Source: Zeimonas arvi
GTDB taxonomy: Bacteria; Pseudomonadota; Gammaproteobacteria; Burkholderiales; Burkholderiaceae_E
Assembly (NCBI RefSeq): GCF_008039575.1
Contig: NZ_VDUY01000009.1
Span: 35,289 to 99,288, forward strand
Direction: 5' to 3'
Length of the DNA stretch: 64,000 nt
Made by a program: the position numbers and the translations under genes. Shown here one piece after another: positions 7,897 to 16,815 of the stretch; position 1 is the stretch's first letter, and each line of letters begins with the position of its first letter. The notes under the pieces are model-generated. The model was not told the DNA's origin, did not search any database, and saw nothing but the letters and a program-made list of their open reading frames with translations.

Positions 7897-9546
7897 TCAC
7901 ATCCCGGGGTAGTTCGGGCCTCCGCCTCCCTCCGGCACCACCCACACGATGTTCTGCGTGGGGTCCTTGATGTCGCAGGTCTTGCAGTGCACGCAGTTCT
8001 GCGCGTTGATCTGCAGGCGGTCGCTGCCGTCGTCTTCCTTCACGAACTCGTACACGCCGGCCGGGCAGTAGCGCTGCTCGGGGCCCGCGTACTTCGCGAG
8101 GTTGGTCTTCACCGGGACCGAGGCGTCCTTCAGCGTCAGGTGGATCGGCTGGTTCTCCTCGTGATTGGTGTTCGAGACGAACACCGAGGACAGCCGGTCG
8201 AAGCTCAGCTTGCCGTCGGGTTTCGGATACTCGATGGGCGCGCACTCGGCTGCCGGCTTCAGGTAGGCGTGGTCGGGCTTGCTCGTGTGCATGGTCCACG
8301 GCGCTTTGCCCTTGAAGACCACCTGGTCGATGCCGACCAGCAACGTGCCCAGCCACAGCCCCTTGCCCATGGCTGGCTTGAAGTTGCGCGCCCGGTAAAG
8401 CTCGTCGTGCAGCCACGAGGCCCGGAAGGCCTCCGGATAGGCGGTGAGGCGGTCGCTCGAGCGGCCCGCGCCGATCGCCTCGAAGGCGGCGTCGGCGGCC
8501 AGCATGCCGGTCTTGATCGCCGCGTGGCTGCCCTTGATCCGCGAGGCGTTCAGGAAGCCGGCATCGCAGCCGATCAGGCAGCCGCCGGGGAAGGTGAAGT
8601 CGGGCAGCGAATTGATGCCGCCGGCGGTGATCGCCCGCGCTCCGTAGGACAGGCGCTTGCCGCCCTCGAGGAAATGACGGATGGCCGGGTGTGTCTTGTA
8701 GCGCTGGAACTCCTCGAAGGGCGACAGCCAGGGGTTGCTGTAGTTCAGGCCGACCACGAAGCCGACGGCGACCTTGTTGTCGTCGAAGTGATAGAGAAAG
8801 GAGCCGCCGTAAGTGTCGCTCGACAGCGGCCAACCGGCGGTGTGGATCACCAGGCCGGGCTTGTGCTTGGCCGGGTCGATCTCCCAGAGCTCCTTCAGGC
8901 CGATGCCGTAGCTCTGCGGGTCGCGGCCGGCGTCGAGCGCGAACTTCGAGATCAGCTGCTTGCCAAGGTGGCCCCGCGCGCCTTCGGCGAAGAAGGTGTA
9001 CTTCGCATGCAGCTCCATGCCGGGCTGGAAGGCGTCGGTGGGCTCGCCGTCGCGACCCACGCCCATGTTGCCGGTGGCCACGCCTTTCACCGAGCCGTCT
9101 TCGTTGTAGAGGATTTCCGAAGCCGCGAAACCCGGGTAGATCTCCACGCCCAGCGCCTCGGCCTGCTGGCCCAGCCAGCGCACCAGGTTGCCCAGGCTGA
9201 TCACGTAGTTGCCGTGGTTCTGGAAGCAGGCCGGCAGCATCCAGTTGGGCACTTGCCGCGAGCCGGTCTCGGACAGGAAGAGAAAGCGGTCTTCGCTGAC
9301 CTCGGTGTCGAGCGGCGCGCCCATCGATTTCCAGTCGGGCAGCAGCTCGTTCAGCGCGCGCGGATCCATGACCGCGCCCGACAGGATGTGGGCGCCGACC
9401 TCCGAGCCCTTCTCGAGCACGCAGACGCCGATCTCGCCGCCTTTCTCGGCGGCCAGCTGCTTGAGCCTGATCGCGGCGGCCAGGCCGGCGGGACCGCCGC
9501 CGACGATGACCACGTCGAATTCCATCGAGTCGCGCTGGACTTCCAT
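7897..9546 (-). CDS. Electron-transfer flavoprotein:ubiquinone oxidoreductase
   Basis: A 549-aa inner-membrane flavoprotein that passes electrons from ETF (fatty acid and amino acid oxidation) to ubiquinone. The N-terminus carries the FAD Rossmann motif VIVGGGPAGLAAAIRL. The C-terminus carries the ferredoxin-like [4Fe-4S] region: NCVHCKTCDIKDPTQNI plus the preceding conserved Cys in RYCPAGVYEF. The length is that of the mitochondrial/proteobacterial family. ATG 9546 is preceded by TCCGGAGAAAAC, a good ribosome-binding site. Electron flow from acyl-CoA dehydrogenases would use the etfAB genes elsewhere. Confidence 0.95.
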   Translation of the reverse strand: MEVQRDSMEFDVVIVGGGPAGLAAAIRLKQLAAEKGGEIGVCVLEKGSEVGAHILSGAVMDPRALNELLPDWKSMGAPLDTEVSEDRFLFLSETGSRQVPNWMLPACFQNHGNYVISLGNLVRWLGQQAEALGVEIYPGFAASEILYNEDGSVKGVATGNMGVGRDGEPTDAFQPGMELHAKYTFFAEGARGHLGKQLISKFALDAGRDPQSYGIGLKELWEIDPAKHKPGLVIHTAGWPLSSDTYGGSFLYHFDDNKVAVGFVVGLNYSNPWLSPFEEFQRYKTHPAIRHFLEGGKRLSYGARAITAGGINSLPDFTFPGGCLIGCDAGFLNASRIKGSHAAIKTGMLAADAAFEAIGAGRSSDRLTAYPEAFRASWLHDELYRARNFKPAMGKGLWLGTLLVGIDQVVFKGKAPWTMHTSKPDHAYLKPAAECAPIEYPKPDGKLSFDRLSSVFVSNTNHEENQPIHLTLKDASVPVKTNLAKYAGPEQRYCPAGVYEFVKEDDGSDRLQINAQNCVHCKTCDIKDPTQNIVWVVPEGGGGPNYPGM

Positions 9547-9718
9547 GTTTTCTCCGGAGGATGCGATGAATGCTTTCGTCAATTTCCGATTGTCCGGGAA
9601 ACCGGCGGGTGCGCGCAAACACGGCGAGTCCCCCGCGCGATTCGGATAACATCGGGCGCAACGAAATCCGGAAATCATCACGGCCGTGATCGACGCGGCC
9701 TGCAAGGGAGAGAAGACT

Positions 9719-10492
9719 GTGGCGACTTCATTCGATCTGACCGGCAAGACCGCGCTGGTCACCGGGGCCTCCAGCGGTCTGGGCGCGCGCTTCGCGAAGC
9801 TGCTCGCGGACAACGGCGCGCAGGTGGTGCTGGCCTCGCGCCGCGTCGAGCGGCTCAAGGAGCTGCGCGCCGAGATCGAGTCGGCAGGGGGCGACGCCCA
9901 CGTGGTCGCGCTCGACGTGACCGACAATGCGGCGATCGAGGCGGCCGTCGCGCAGGCCGAGACCGACGCCGGCCCGATCGACATCCTGGTCAACAACTCG
10001 GGCGTGAGCACCACGCAGCGGCTGGTCGACGTCACCGCCGAGGACTACGACTTCGTCTTCGACACCAACACCCGGGGCGCCTTCTTCGTGGCGCAGGCGG
10101 TCGCCCGCCGGATGATCGGCCGCGCCAAGGAAGAACCGCAGCGCCCCGCGCGCATCATCAACGTGGCCTCGATGGCGGGGCTGCGCGTGCTGGCGCAGAT
10201 CGGCGTGTACTGCATGAGCAAGGCGGCCGTCGTCCACATGACGAAGGCCATGGCGCTCGAGTGGGGGCGCTACAACATCAACGTCAACGCGGTCTGTCCC
10301 GGCTACATCGAGACCGAGATCAACGCCCATCACTGGCAGACCGAGGCCGGCCAGAAGCTGATCCGGATGCTGCCGCGGCGGCGCGTGGGCAAGCCCGAGG
10401 ACCTCGACGGCGTCATGCTGATGCTGGCCTCGGACCAGTCGGATTTCATCAACGGCGCGGTGATCGCCGCCGACGACGGTTTCGCCCTGTAG
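9719..10492 (+). CDS. SDR-family NAD(P)-dependent oxidoreductase
   Basis: A classical short-chain dehydrogenase of 257 aa. It has the cofactor motif TGASSGLG, NNSG in the fold core, and the catalytic YCMSK (Tyr-x3-Lys) with an upstream Ser in NVASMAG. GTG 9719 is chosen because AGGGAGAGA precedes it and the protein then starts immediately before the Rossmann fold. It lies 4 bp upstream of the P450 gene, which suggests that the two oxidise a shared hydrophobic alcohol or ketone substrate. The substrate cannot be read from sequence. Confidence 0.85.
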   Translation: MATSFDLTGKTALVTGASSGLGARFAKLLADNGAQVVLASRRVERLKELRAEIESAGGDAHVVALDVTDNAAIEAAVAQAETDAGPIDILVNNSGVSTTQRLVDVTAEDYDFVFDTNTRGAFFVAQAVARRMIGRAKEEPQRPARIINVASMAGLRVLAQIGVYCMSKAAVVHMTKAMALEWGRYNINVNAVCPGYIETEINAHHWQTEAGQKLIRMLPRRRVGKPEDLDGVMLMLASDQSDFINGAVIAADDGFAL

Positions 10493-10496
10493 GCCG

Positions 10497-11741
10497 ATGA
10501 GCGAGACCGCGGTGCGGCTCGACGATCCTGCCGAAGCGGCGGCCTTTGCAGCCGCATTCGAGCTGTCGGCACCGCCGGCCGATTTCGTCGACGACCCGTA
10601 TCCGTGTTACCGGGCCCTGCGCGAGCACGACCCGGTCCGCAGGCTGGCCGACGGCAGCCTCTTCCTCACGCGCTACGAGGATGTCTCGGCGATCTACCGG
10701 AGCCCGCACGCGAGTTCCGACAAGAAGCGCGAGTTCCGTCCCAAGTTCGGCGATTCGCCGCTGTACGCTCATCACACCACCAGCCTGGTGTTCAACGACC
10801 CGCCGCTGCACACGCGGGTGCGCAAGCTGATCCTGGGCGCGCTGAGCCAGCGGGCGGTGGCGCGGATGGAGGCGGGAGTCGAGGCGCTGGTCGACGGCCT
10901 GCTCGACGCGATGCAGGACAAGGGCAGCTTCGACCTGATCGACGACTTCGCGGCGCAGATTCCGGTCGAGGTGATCGGCAATCTCCTCGCGGTGCCGCGG
11001 GCCGACCGGGGCCCCTTGCGCGGCTGGTCGCTGGCCATCCTCGCGGCGCTCGAGCCCTTGCCGTCGGCCGGCATGCTCGATGCGGGCAACGCCGCGGTGC
11101 GCGAGTTCTCGGCCTATCTCGATGGCCTGATCGCCGATCGGCGGACGCGGCCGCTCGACCCCGAGGAAGACGTGCTGACTCGCCTGATCCAGGGCGAAGT
11201 CGATGGCGAGCGGCTGACCCACGCCGAGTTGGTGCAGAACTGCATCTTCCTGCTCAATGCCGGCCACGAGACCACGACCAACCTGATCGGCAACGGACTC
11301 GACTCGCTGCTCGCGCATCCCGGCGAGTTCCGACGGCTGGCCGGTGATCCCTCGCTGCTGAACACCGCGGTCGAGGAGATGCTTCGCTTCGAGAGTCCGC
11401 TCCAGTTCAACAACCGGTGCATGACCGCCGACTGCGAGATCGGCGGGCGGGCGGTCGTCGCAGGCACGCTGGTCACGCTGTGCCTGGGGGCAGCCAATCG
11501 CGATCCTTCGCAGTTCGCGGACCCCGAGCGCTTCGACGTCGGTCGCAAGCCGAACCGACACCTGGCCTTCGGGCACGGCGATCACGCCTGCGCGGGAATG
11601 AGCGTGGCGCGGATGGAAGGGCGGGTCGCGATCGGCCGGCTTGTCGCGCGTTTTCCGGGCCTGCAGCGCGACGGCGAGCCGCAGCGCGACCGGCGGCTTC
11701 GCTTCCGCGGCTATTCGCACCTGCCTGCTCGGGCGGGCTGA
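10497..11741 (+). CDS. Cytochrome P450
   Basis: A soluble bacterial P450 of 414 aa. The oxygen-activation motif AGHETT (I-helix), the ExxR motif in EEMLR, and the heme loop FGHGDHACAG with the thiolate Cys are all intact, so it should be catalytically competent. The gene starts 4 bp after the SDR stop and is surely co-transcribed with it. No ferredoxin or ferredoxin reductase lies beside it, so redox partners are elsewhere. The substrate is unknown; pairing with an SDR suggests stepwise hydroxylation and oxidation. Confidence 0.92.
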   Translation: MSETAVRLDDPAEAAAFAAAFELSAPPADFVDDPYPCYRALREHDPVRRLADGSLFLTRYEDVSAIYRSPHASSDKKREFRPKFGDSPLYAHHTTSLVFNDPPLHTRVRKLILGALSQRAVARMEAGVEALVDGLLDAMQDKGSFDLIDDFAAQIPVEVIGNLLAVPRADRGPLRGWSLAILAALEPLPSAGMLDAGNAAVREFSAYLDGLIADRRTRPLDPEEDVLTRLIQGEVDGERLTHAELVQNCIFLLNAGHETTTNLIGNGLDSLLAHPGEFRRLAGDPSLLNTAVEEMLRFESPLQFNNRCMTADCEIGGRAVVAGTLVTLCLGAANRDPSQFADPERFDVGRKPNRHLAFGHGDHACAGMSVARMEGRVAIGRLVARFPGLQRDGEPQRDRRLRFRGYSHLPARAG

Positions 11742-11809
11742 GGCCGCGCGCAGACGTCCGGCGCGCAAGCGCCGGCGCGTCCGACAGTTCCTGCCCGCCG
11801 GAGCGCTTC

Positions 11810-13186
11810 TCAGTCGTGGTTCGCGCCGGGACCGCCGAGCCGGCGCTTGATGCCTTCCCGGATGTGCCGGATGCCCAGTGCCACGATCAGCGCGATCGGC
11901 ACCACCGACAGGCCCGCCGCGAGGTCCGCGTCGACCGGCCAGCCGGCAGCCTTGGCCGCCTTGGCGAGGTAGCCGACCAGGCCTACCGCGTAGTAGGTGA
12001 TCGCGGCCACCGACAGGCCCTCGACCGTCTGCTGCAGGTTCAACTGCAGCCGGGCCCGGCGGTTCATTGCGGCGAGCAGCGCCTGGTTCTGGTGCTCGCG
12101 CTCGATGTCGACGCGGGTGCGCAACAGCGCGCTCGCCCGCCCGATCCGCTCGGCGGTGGCGTCGACGCGCCGGGCCACGCTCTCGCAGAAGGCCATCGCC
12201 GGCCCGAAGCGGCGCTCCAGGAAGCCGGTGGGCGTCTGCAGGCCGGGCAGCCGGCCATGGCGCAGGCCGGCGCCACGCTGCTGGACGAGGGCGTGGTAGG
12301 CGCGGGCAGCCGCGAATCGAAAGCCGGTCACGCCCGAGATCCGCTCGACGGTGGCGGCCAGCCGCGTGATCTCGCGCAGCAGCGCGGGCTCGTCGGCCGC
12401 CTGGGCGCTTTCCAGCCTGGCGACCAGCGCGCTCAGCGAGCGCTCGACCGCATCGAGCTCGGCGGCGGTCTTGCGTGCGATCGGAAAGGCCAGCATCGCC
12501 ATCATCCGGTAGACCTCGATCTCGATCAGGCGCTGCACCTCGCGGCCCGTCAGCGTGCGGCTGGTGTTCCGGGTCAGCAGCAGGAAGCGGGTGAAGCCGT
12601 CCGGCCCCACCCTGAAGTCGGTGCAGGCGGTCGCGTCGCCGTCGGCCAGCGTGGCAGCGGTCAGCGAATCACGATCGAACAGGTCGGCGAAGCTCTCCCG
12701 CATGTCCGCCGGCAAAACCGCCACGTGCAGCCCGGCGATCTGCCGGCCGGGCAGCGCAGCGAGCCAGTCGCCGGGCAGCACCGACAGCGCGGGCGTGACG
12801 AAGGGGTTGGCGGCGCTGCAGTCATCGCGGTAGACGGTCAGGTCGTCGAACTCTCCGTGGCGCTCCCACTTGAGCCGGAAGCTGCCGAAGTCGCCGAAGA
12901 AATGGCGCACCCCGGGGGCCGGGCCCGGGCGCCCGAGGCGCTCGCAGAGCCTGACGACGGCCTCGAAAATGAGACCTGGCTGGCCCGGGTCGGCTGCCTG
13001 GCTCTCGGGGCCCAGCAAGGCGATGTGCGACACTGACTGCGGCGATTCGACTGCGTGCCGCGGCCGGGCGTGGATCTCGCTCTGAAGCGCGGATCGCTCC
13101 GGATGCGATCGCGGCAGTTGCGGCAGTTCCTGCGCGCCGTGGCCGGGATCGAGGCCTGAATCGCCCGGATGACTGGAAGCTTTCAC
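11810..13186 (-). CDS. DUF3422 family membrane-anchored protein
   Basis: A 458-aa protein of the proteobacterial DUF3422 family, of unknown function. The conserved HPERSALQSEIHARP box lies near the N-terminus. The C-terminal part contains a long helical region (FRFAAARAYHALVQQR) and two hydrophobic segments near the end (GLSVAAITYYAVGLVGYLAKAA and LSVVPIALIVALGI), so it is probably inner-membrane anchored. GTG 13186 is the only reasonable start before the conserved region, though no clear ribosome-binding site precedes it. It is divergent from the thioesterase gene. Confidence 0.8.
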   Translation of the reverse strand: MKASSHPGDSGLDPGHGAQELPQLPRSHPERSALQSEIHARPRHAVESPQSVSHIALLGPESQAADPGQPGLIFEAVVRLCERLGRPGPAPGVRHFFGDFGSFRLKWERHGEFDDLTVYRDDCSAANPFVTPALSVLPGDWLAALPGRQIAGLHVAVLPADMRESFADLFDRDSLTAATLADGDATACTDFRVGPDGFTRFLLLTRNTSRTLTGREVQRLIEIEVYRMMAMLAFPIARKTAAELDAVERSLSALVARLESAQAADEPALLREITRLAATVERISGVTGFRFAAARAYHALVQQRGAGLRHGRLPGLQTPTGFLERRFGPAMAFCESVARRVDATAERIGRASALLRTRVDIEREHQNQALLAAMNRRARLQLNLQQTVEGLSVAAITYYAVGLVGYLAKAAKAAGWPVDADLAAGLSVVPIALIVALGIRHIREGIKRRLGGPGANHD

Positions 13187-13237
13187 GGAGATCGACCGAG
13201 GGTGGCTGGGAAGCGAATCGACGAAGAACGGAGACCG

Positions 13238-13636
13238 GTGTTCGAAATGGACATCCCGATCCGCTGGGGCGACATGGACGCCATGGGCCATGTCAATAAT
13301 ACGGTCTACTTCCGCTACCTGGAGCAACTGCGCATCAGCTGGTTCGATGCGCTGGGCATCGGCGGGCGCGACGACCCGCACGGGCCGGTCATCGTGAACG
13401 CCCATTGCAGCTTCATCCGCGAGTTGCGCTATCCGGGCACGGTTCGCGGTCGTATGCAGGTCGGCGAGATCGGGCGGAGCAGCTTCGAGACGATTGCGAC
13501 GCTGTCGCGCACCGACGACCCGGACACTGTCTACGCCGAAGGGGGCGCCAAGGTCGTCTGGGTCGACCGGGCGATGCGCAAGTCGACGCCACTCCCCGAC
13601 GTCATCCGCAAGGCGATCGTCGTGCCGGTGGGCTGA
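13238..13636 (+). CDS. Acyl-CoA thioesterase, 4HBT hotdog family
   Basis: A 132-aa single hotdog-fold thioesterase (YbgC/4-hydroxybenzoyl-CoA thioesterase type). The catalytic signature RWGDMDAMGHVNNTVYFRYLEQ places the acidic nucleophile in the Asp-x-x-Gly-His-Val-Asn-Asn motif. GTG 13238 is preceded by ACGGAGA at 3-9 bp, and an upstream GTG would add an unconserved tail. It probably cleaves a short-chain or aromatic acyl-CoA. It stands alone between a divergent DUF3422 gene and a convergent TRAP transporter. Confidence 0.88.
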   Translation: MFEMDIPIRWGDMDAMGHVNNTVYFRYLEQLRISWFDALGIGGRDDPHGPVIVNAHCSFIRELRYPGTVRGRMQVGEIGRSSFETIATLSRTDDPDTVYAEGGAKVVWVDRAMRKSTPLPDVIRKAIVVPVG

Positions 13637-13722
13637 ACGGGAAGGCCCTCGAAGCGCGGCTGCAGCCTCCGCCCGGCACGGGGAAACGCCTCATCGGGCC
13701 GGCAAGCGGGCTGCCGGCACGA

Positions 13723-15033
13723 TCACATGACCTTCGACGGCAGCCAGGTCGCCAGTGCCGGGAAGATCATCACGAGGATCAGGCCGAAGATCATCACCAG
13801 CGTGTACGGGATCACCGAGCGGTAGATGTCGCCCATCGTGATGCCCTGCGGCACGATGCCCTTCAGATAGAACAGGTTGAAGCCGAAGGGCGGGGTCTGG
13901 TAGCCGATCTCCATGTTGATGATGAACATGATCCCGAACCAGATCGGGTCGAAGCCGAGCGCGGTGACCACCGGCAGGAAGACCGGCAGTGTGATGAGCA
14001 TTATCCCTACCGGATCGAGCACCATGCCGAGCAGGAACAGCACGATCTGTATGAATATGATCGTGCCCCATTTGCCGCCTGGAATGTGCGCCATCAGGCC
14101 TTCGATGAACGACTGCGCGCCCATGCCCTGGTAGGCGGCGCTGAACGCGTGCGCGGCGAACAGGATCCAGATGATCATTCCGGTCAGCCGCAGCGTGCGC
14201 AGCAGCGACTCGCTGACCATGGGCCAGGCCAGCTGCCGATGCAGGGCGGCCGAAGCCAGCGACCCGAGCACACCGACCGCTGCGGCTTCGGTCGGCGTGG
14301 CCAGCCCGAAGAGGATCGAGCCGAGCACCATCGCGACGATGAGCATCGGCAGGATGACCGCGCGCAGCGCGCGCAACTTCTCGATCCAGTCGCCTCGCTC
14401 CTCGGGCGGCAGCGCGGGCCCGAGCTCTGGCTGGATCCGGCAGCGGAGGTAGATGTAGAGGCCGAGCAGCACTGCCAGCATGATGCCGGGAATGACGCCT
14501 GCAGCGAACAATTTGCCGACCGACACGCCGGTGATCAGCGAATAGAGGATCATCAGCACGCTCGGTGGGATGAGGATGCCGAGGCCGCCGCCGGCGCTTA
14601 TGCAGCCGATCGCCAGGCGCTTGTCGTAGCCGCGCGCGAGCATCGCCGGCAGCGCGATCGTGCCCATCGTGACGACAGCCGCGCCGCTGATGCCGACCAT
14701 CGCGGCGAAGATCGTGCAGATCGCCACGGTGCCGATCGCCAGGCCCCCGCGCACACCGCCCCACCACAGGTGCATCATCCGGTAGAGGTCCTGCGCGACG
14801 CCGGTCTTTTCGAGGATCATCGCCATCAGCACGAAAAGCGGGATCGCGACCAGCGTGAAGCTGTTCATGCTGCCCCACATCTGCGAGGCGACCATGTAGA
14901 ACGACTCGATCCCCCAGGTGAAGTACAGGAAGACGATCGAGACGCCGCCGAGCACGAAGGCCAGCGGCAGGCCCAGCAGCAGGAAGACCAGCAAGGAGCC
15001 GAAGAAGAGCAGGGTCAGGGTTTCGATGCTCAC
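13723..15033 (-). CDS. TRAP transporter large permease (DctM type)
   Basis: The 436-aa, 12-helix ion-coupled subunit of a tripartite TRAP importer. Family features include VAIPLFVLMAMILE, ISAGGGLGILIPPS and LATPTEAAAVGVLGS. Its start overlaps the end of the small permease gene by 4 bp, so they are translationally coupled. The substrate class cannot be fixed from the permease; DctM transporters take dicarboxylates, keto acids and other carboxylates. Confidence 0.93.
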   Translation of the reverse strand: MSIETLTLLFFGSLLVFLLLGLPLAFVLGGVSIVFLYFTWGIESFYMVASQMWGSMNSFTLVAIPLFVLMAMILEKTGVAQDLYRMMHLWWGGVRGGLAIGTVAICTIFAAMVGISGAAVVTMGTIALPAMLARGYDKRLAIGCISAGGGLGILIPPSVLMILYSLITGVSVGKLFAAGVIPGIMLAVLLGLYIYLRCRIQPELGPALPPEERGDWIEKLRALRAVILPMLIVAMVLGSILFGLATPTEAAAVGVLGSLASAALHRQLAWPMVSESLLRTLRLTGMIIWILFAAHAFSAAYQGMGAQSFIEGLMAHIPGGKWGTIIFIQIVLFLLGMVLDPVGIMLITLPVFLPVVTALGFDPIWFGIMFIINMEIGYQTPPFGFNLFYLKGIVPQGITMGDIYRSVIPYTLVMIFGLILVMIFPALATWLPSKVM

Positions 15034-15572
15034 GAATCGGCCCCCGGCTCAACCGTCTCGATGCCGAGATCGACCGGCGGCAGCCCCAGCGCGATGCGCA
15101 GATCCTGGACGAACTTGACCAGACCCTGCAGGAGCAGCAGTATCGCGCCGACGGGGATCGCCAGCTTCACCGGCCAGATCGGCGGGTTCCATGCCGATTG
15201 CGAGCGCTCCCAGAATTCGATCGATTCCCAGGCGAGCGAGCTGCCGAAGTAAACGAGCGCGCCGAGGAAGACGAAGAACAGCGAGGACGTGATCAGGTCG
15301 ACGATCGCGCGCGTGCGTGGCGAGAAGCGCGAATACAGGATGTCGACGTTCACATGGCCGCCGCGCGCCATGATGTAGCCGCCGGCGAGCACCGCATAGA
15401 CGCCGAACAGCATCTGCGTCAGCTCGCCGGTCCAGACCTTCGGAGCGCCGGCGATGTAGCGGAAGAAGACCTCGGCCAGCAGCAGCACGAACATCGCCAG
15501 AAGCAGCGGAGAGATCGCGCGGCCGATCCAGCCGTTCGCGCGCGTGACCGCGCGCATCAGCGCCCCGAGCAT
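15030..15572 (-). CDS. TRAP transporter small permease (DctQ type)
   Basis: A 180-aa four-helix membrane subunit that scaffolds the DctM partner. It has the typical VLLLAEVFFRY and WTGELTQMLFGVYAVLAGG segments, and FEVNVDIL-like sequence appears as GGHVNVDILYSRF. Its 3' end overlaps the large permease by 4 bp and it begins 6 bp after the binding-protein gene, so order is P-Q-M in one operon. Confidence 0.92.
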   Translation of the reverse strand: MLGALMRAVTRANGWIGRAISPLLLAMFVLLLAEVFFRYIAGAPKVWTGELTQMLFGVYAVLAGGYIMARGGHVNVDILYSRFSPRTRAIVDLITSSLFFVFLGALVYFGSSLAWESIEFWERSQSAWNPPIWPVKLAIPVGAILLLLQGLVKFVQDLRIALGLPPVDLGIETVEPGADS

Positions 15573-15578
15573 GGCCGA

Positions 15579-16619
15579 TCAGTCCAGGTAGCCGAGCTCG
15601 GTCAGGAATTTCTTCAGCATATCGAGGGCCTTCCTGGCCTCGGGCCCGCGTTTGCCTTCCTCTTCCCATTGCTGGGCGGCCACCTTGGTCATGTGATCGA
15701 GCACCTCTTGCGGCAGCTGGTTGATCTGCACGCCGTGCTGCTTGATCGCCTTGGCCAGGGTTACCCGCTCCTGGAACTGGTACTCGTTCGTGCGCATCCA
15801 GAACTGCTCGTCGAGCTCATCGATCAGGCATTTGCGCAGCTCGGGCGGCAGCGCGTCGAGCGCCTTCTGGTTGACGATGAAGGCATCGGTGCCGGCGATG
15901 TTCAGGGCGGGGCGGACATGGTGCTTGGCGACTTCGTACAGTCCCATGCTGTTGGCGCCTTGCGCTGCGCCCCAATGCGCGCCGGTGACGACGCCGGTGG
16001 AAAGCGCCGGATAGAGCTCCGGACCGGGCAGATACGAGGCCGCGGCGCCGGTGGCGGTCAGGAAGCGCTGCAGCGCGCCCGAGGACCGGATCTTCTGCTT
16101 GCGCAGGTCGTCGAGCGACTGGATCGGGGTCTTCACGACCATCTCGGTCGGATAGACCTTGTCGGTCGAGTAGTAGACGCCTTGTTTTGCGACCTCGGCG
16201 CGGATCATGTCCTCGAAGCCGAGCTGCTTGTGAAAGTAGGCGGCTTCCCAGACGTTGCGGAAGGCGAAGGGCAGGCCGGAGGCGATGCCCGCCGTGGTGA
16301 CGGTTTCCGGCAGGTAGGCCGGCGAGATCGTTCCCATCTGGATGACGCCACGGCGCACCGCCGGAAAGATCTCCTTGGCCGGGAACAGCGCACCGGCCTC
16401 GAAGGGTTCGAGCACCAGTCGCCCGTTCGTGCAGGCGGCCACGCGTTCCTTCAGGCGCATCAGGCTGTCCTTGTACGAGCTGCTCGCGCTCGGCCAGTGA
16501 CTCTGCACGCGCCAGCTGATCTTCTCCTGGGCCTGGGCGGCAGGAGGAAGGGCGGTCGTGACAAGGGCGGCGGCGGCCAGGACGGCGGCGCGCAAGATGA
16601 AGCTGCGAGCGATTCGCAT
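15579..16619 (-). CDS. TRAP transporter substrate-binding protein (DctP type)
   Basis: A 346-aa periplasmic receptor. ATG 16619 is preceded by AGAGAGGAGACAAC and gives a clean signal peptide (MRIARSFILRAAVLAAAALV ending at AQAQ). The mature part begins ISWRVQSHWPSAS and contains the family's RSSGALQRF segment, in which Arg contacts the ligand carboxylate, and an ALPPELRK region. This is the first gene of the P-Q-M operon. Position near a CoA-transferase is compatible with carboxylic or keto acid uptake, but there is no direct proof. Confidence 0.92.
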   Translation of the reverse strand: MRIARSFILRAAVLAAAALVTTALPPAAQAQEKISWRVQSHWPSASSSYKDSLMRLKERVAACTNGRLVLEPFEAGALFPAKEIFPAVRRGVIQMGTISPAYLPETVTTAGIASGLPFAFRNVWEAAYFHKQLGFEDMIRAEVAKQGVYYSTDKVYPTEMVVKTPIQSLDDLRKQKIRSSGALQRFLTATGAAASYLPGPELYPALSTGVVTGAHWGAAQGANSMGLYEVAKHHVRPALNIAGTDAFIVNQKALDALPPELRKCLIDELDEQFWMRTNEYQFQERVTLAKAIKQHGVQINQLPQEVLDHMTKVAAQQWEEEGKRGPEARKALDMLKKFLTELGYLD

Positions 16620-16697
16620 TGTTGTCTCCTCTCTATTGATTGTCATCGATCGGAGGTCAGGGCCCGCAGGCTTGTGCGGCGCACCCGATTCCCCGAC

Positions 16698-16713
16698 CTG
16701 TCTTGCCAGACAG
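16698..16713. promoter_or_regulatory. Perfect inverted repeat upstream of the TRAP operon
   Basis: CTGTCT-TGCC-AGACAG is a perfect palindrome 79 bp upstream of the binding-protein start. It has LexA-like spacing (CTG-N10-CAG), but a DNA-damage role for a TRAP transporter is unlikely. A GntR-type or other local repressor is a better guess. No regulator gene is adjacent. Confidence 0.4.
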
Positions 16714-16723
16714 TAAGGGGGGT

Positions 16724-16747
16724 GCCGGGCGATGTCAATCGCCCGGC
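16724..16747 (-). terminator. Hairpin after the CoA-transferase genes
   Basis: GCCGGGCGAT and ATCGCCCGGC form a perfect 10-bp stem around a GTCA loop, located 69 bp past the scoB stop codon. It lacks a T-tract, so it may be a weak or Rho-assisted terminator, or it may insulate the TRAP promoter just downstream. Confidence 0.45.
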
Positions 16748-16815
16748 GGTGGCCTCTGGCGCGCTGCTTCGGCCGCGAAGGGCCGGCCGTCGGCCCCGAG
16801 CAGGGCGCCCGCCCG

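Noticed and set aside
7987..10500. An 837-codon open frame on the plus strand opposite the ETF-QO gene
   Set aside because: It is antisense to a clear flavoprotein, has Arg/Ala/Gly-biased composition and no family pattern; long antisense frames are expected at this GC content.
16698..16713. A second LexA box (CTG-N10-CAG)
   Set aside because: Spacing fits, but the centre is GC-rich rather than the A/T alternation of the real box at 7091, and the downstream TRAP genes are not SOS genes.
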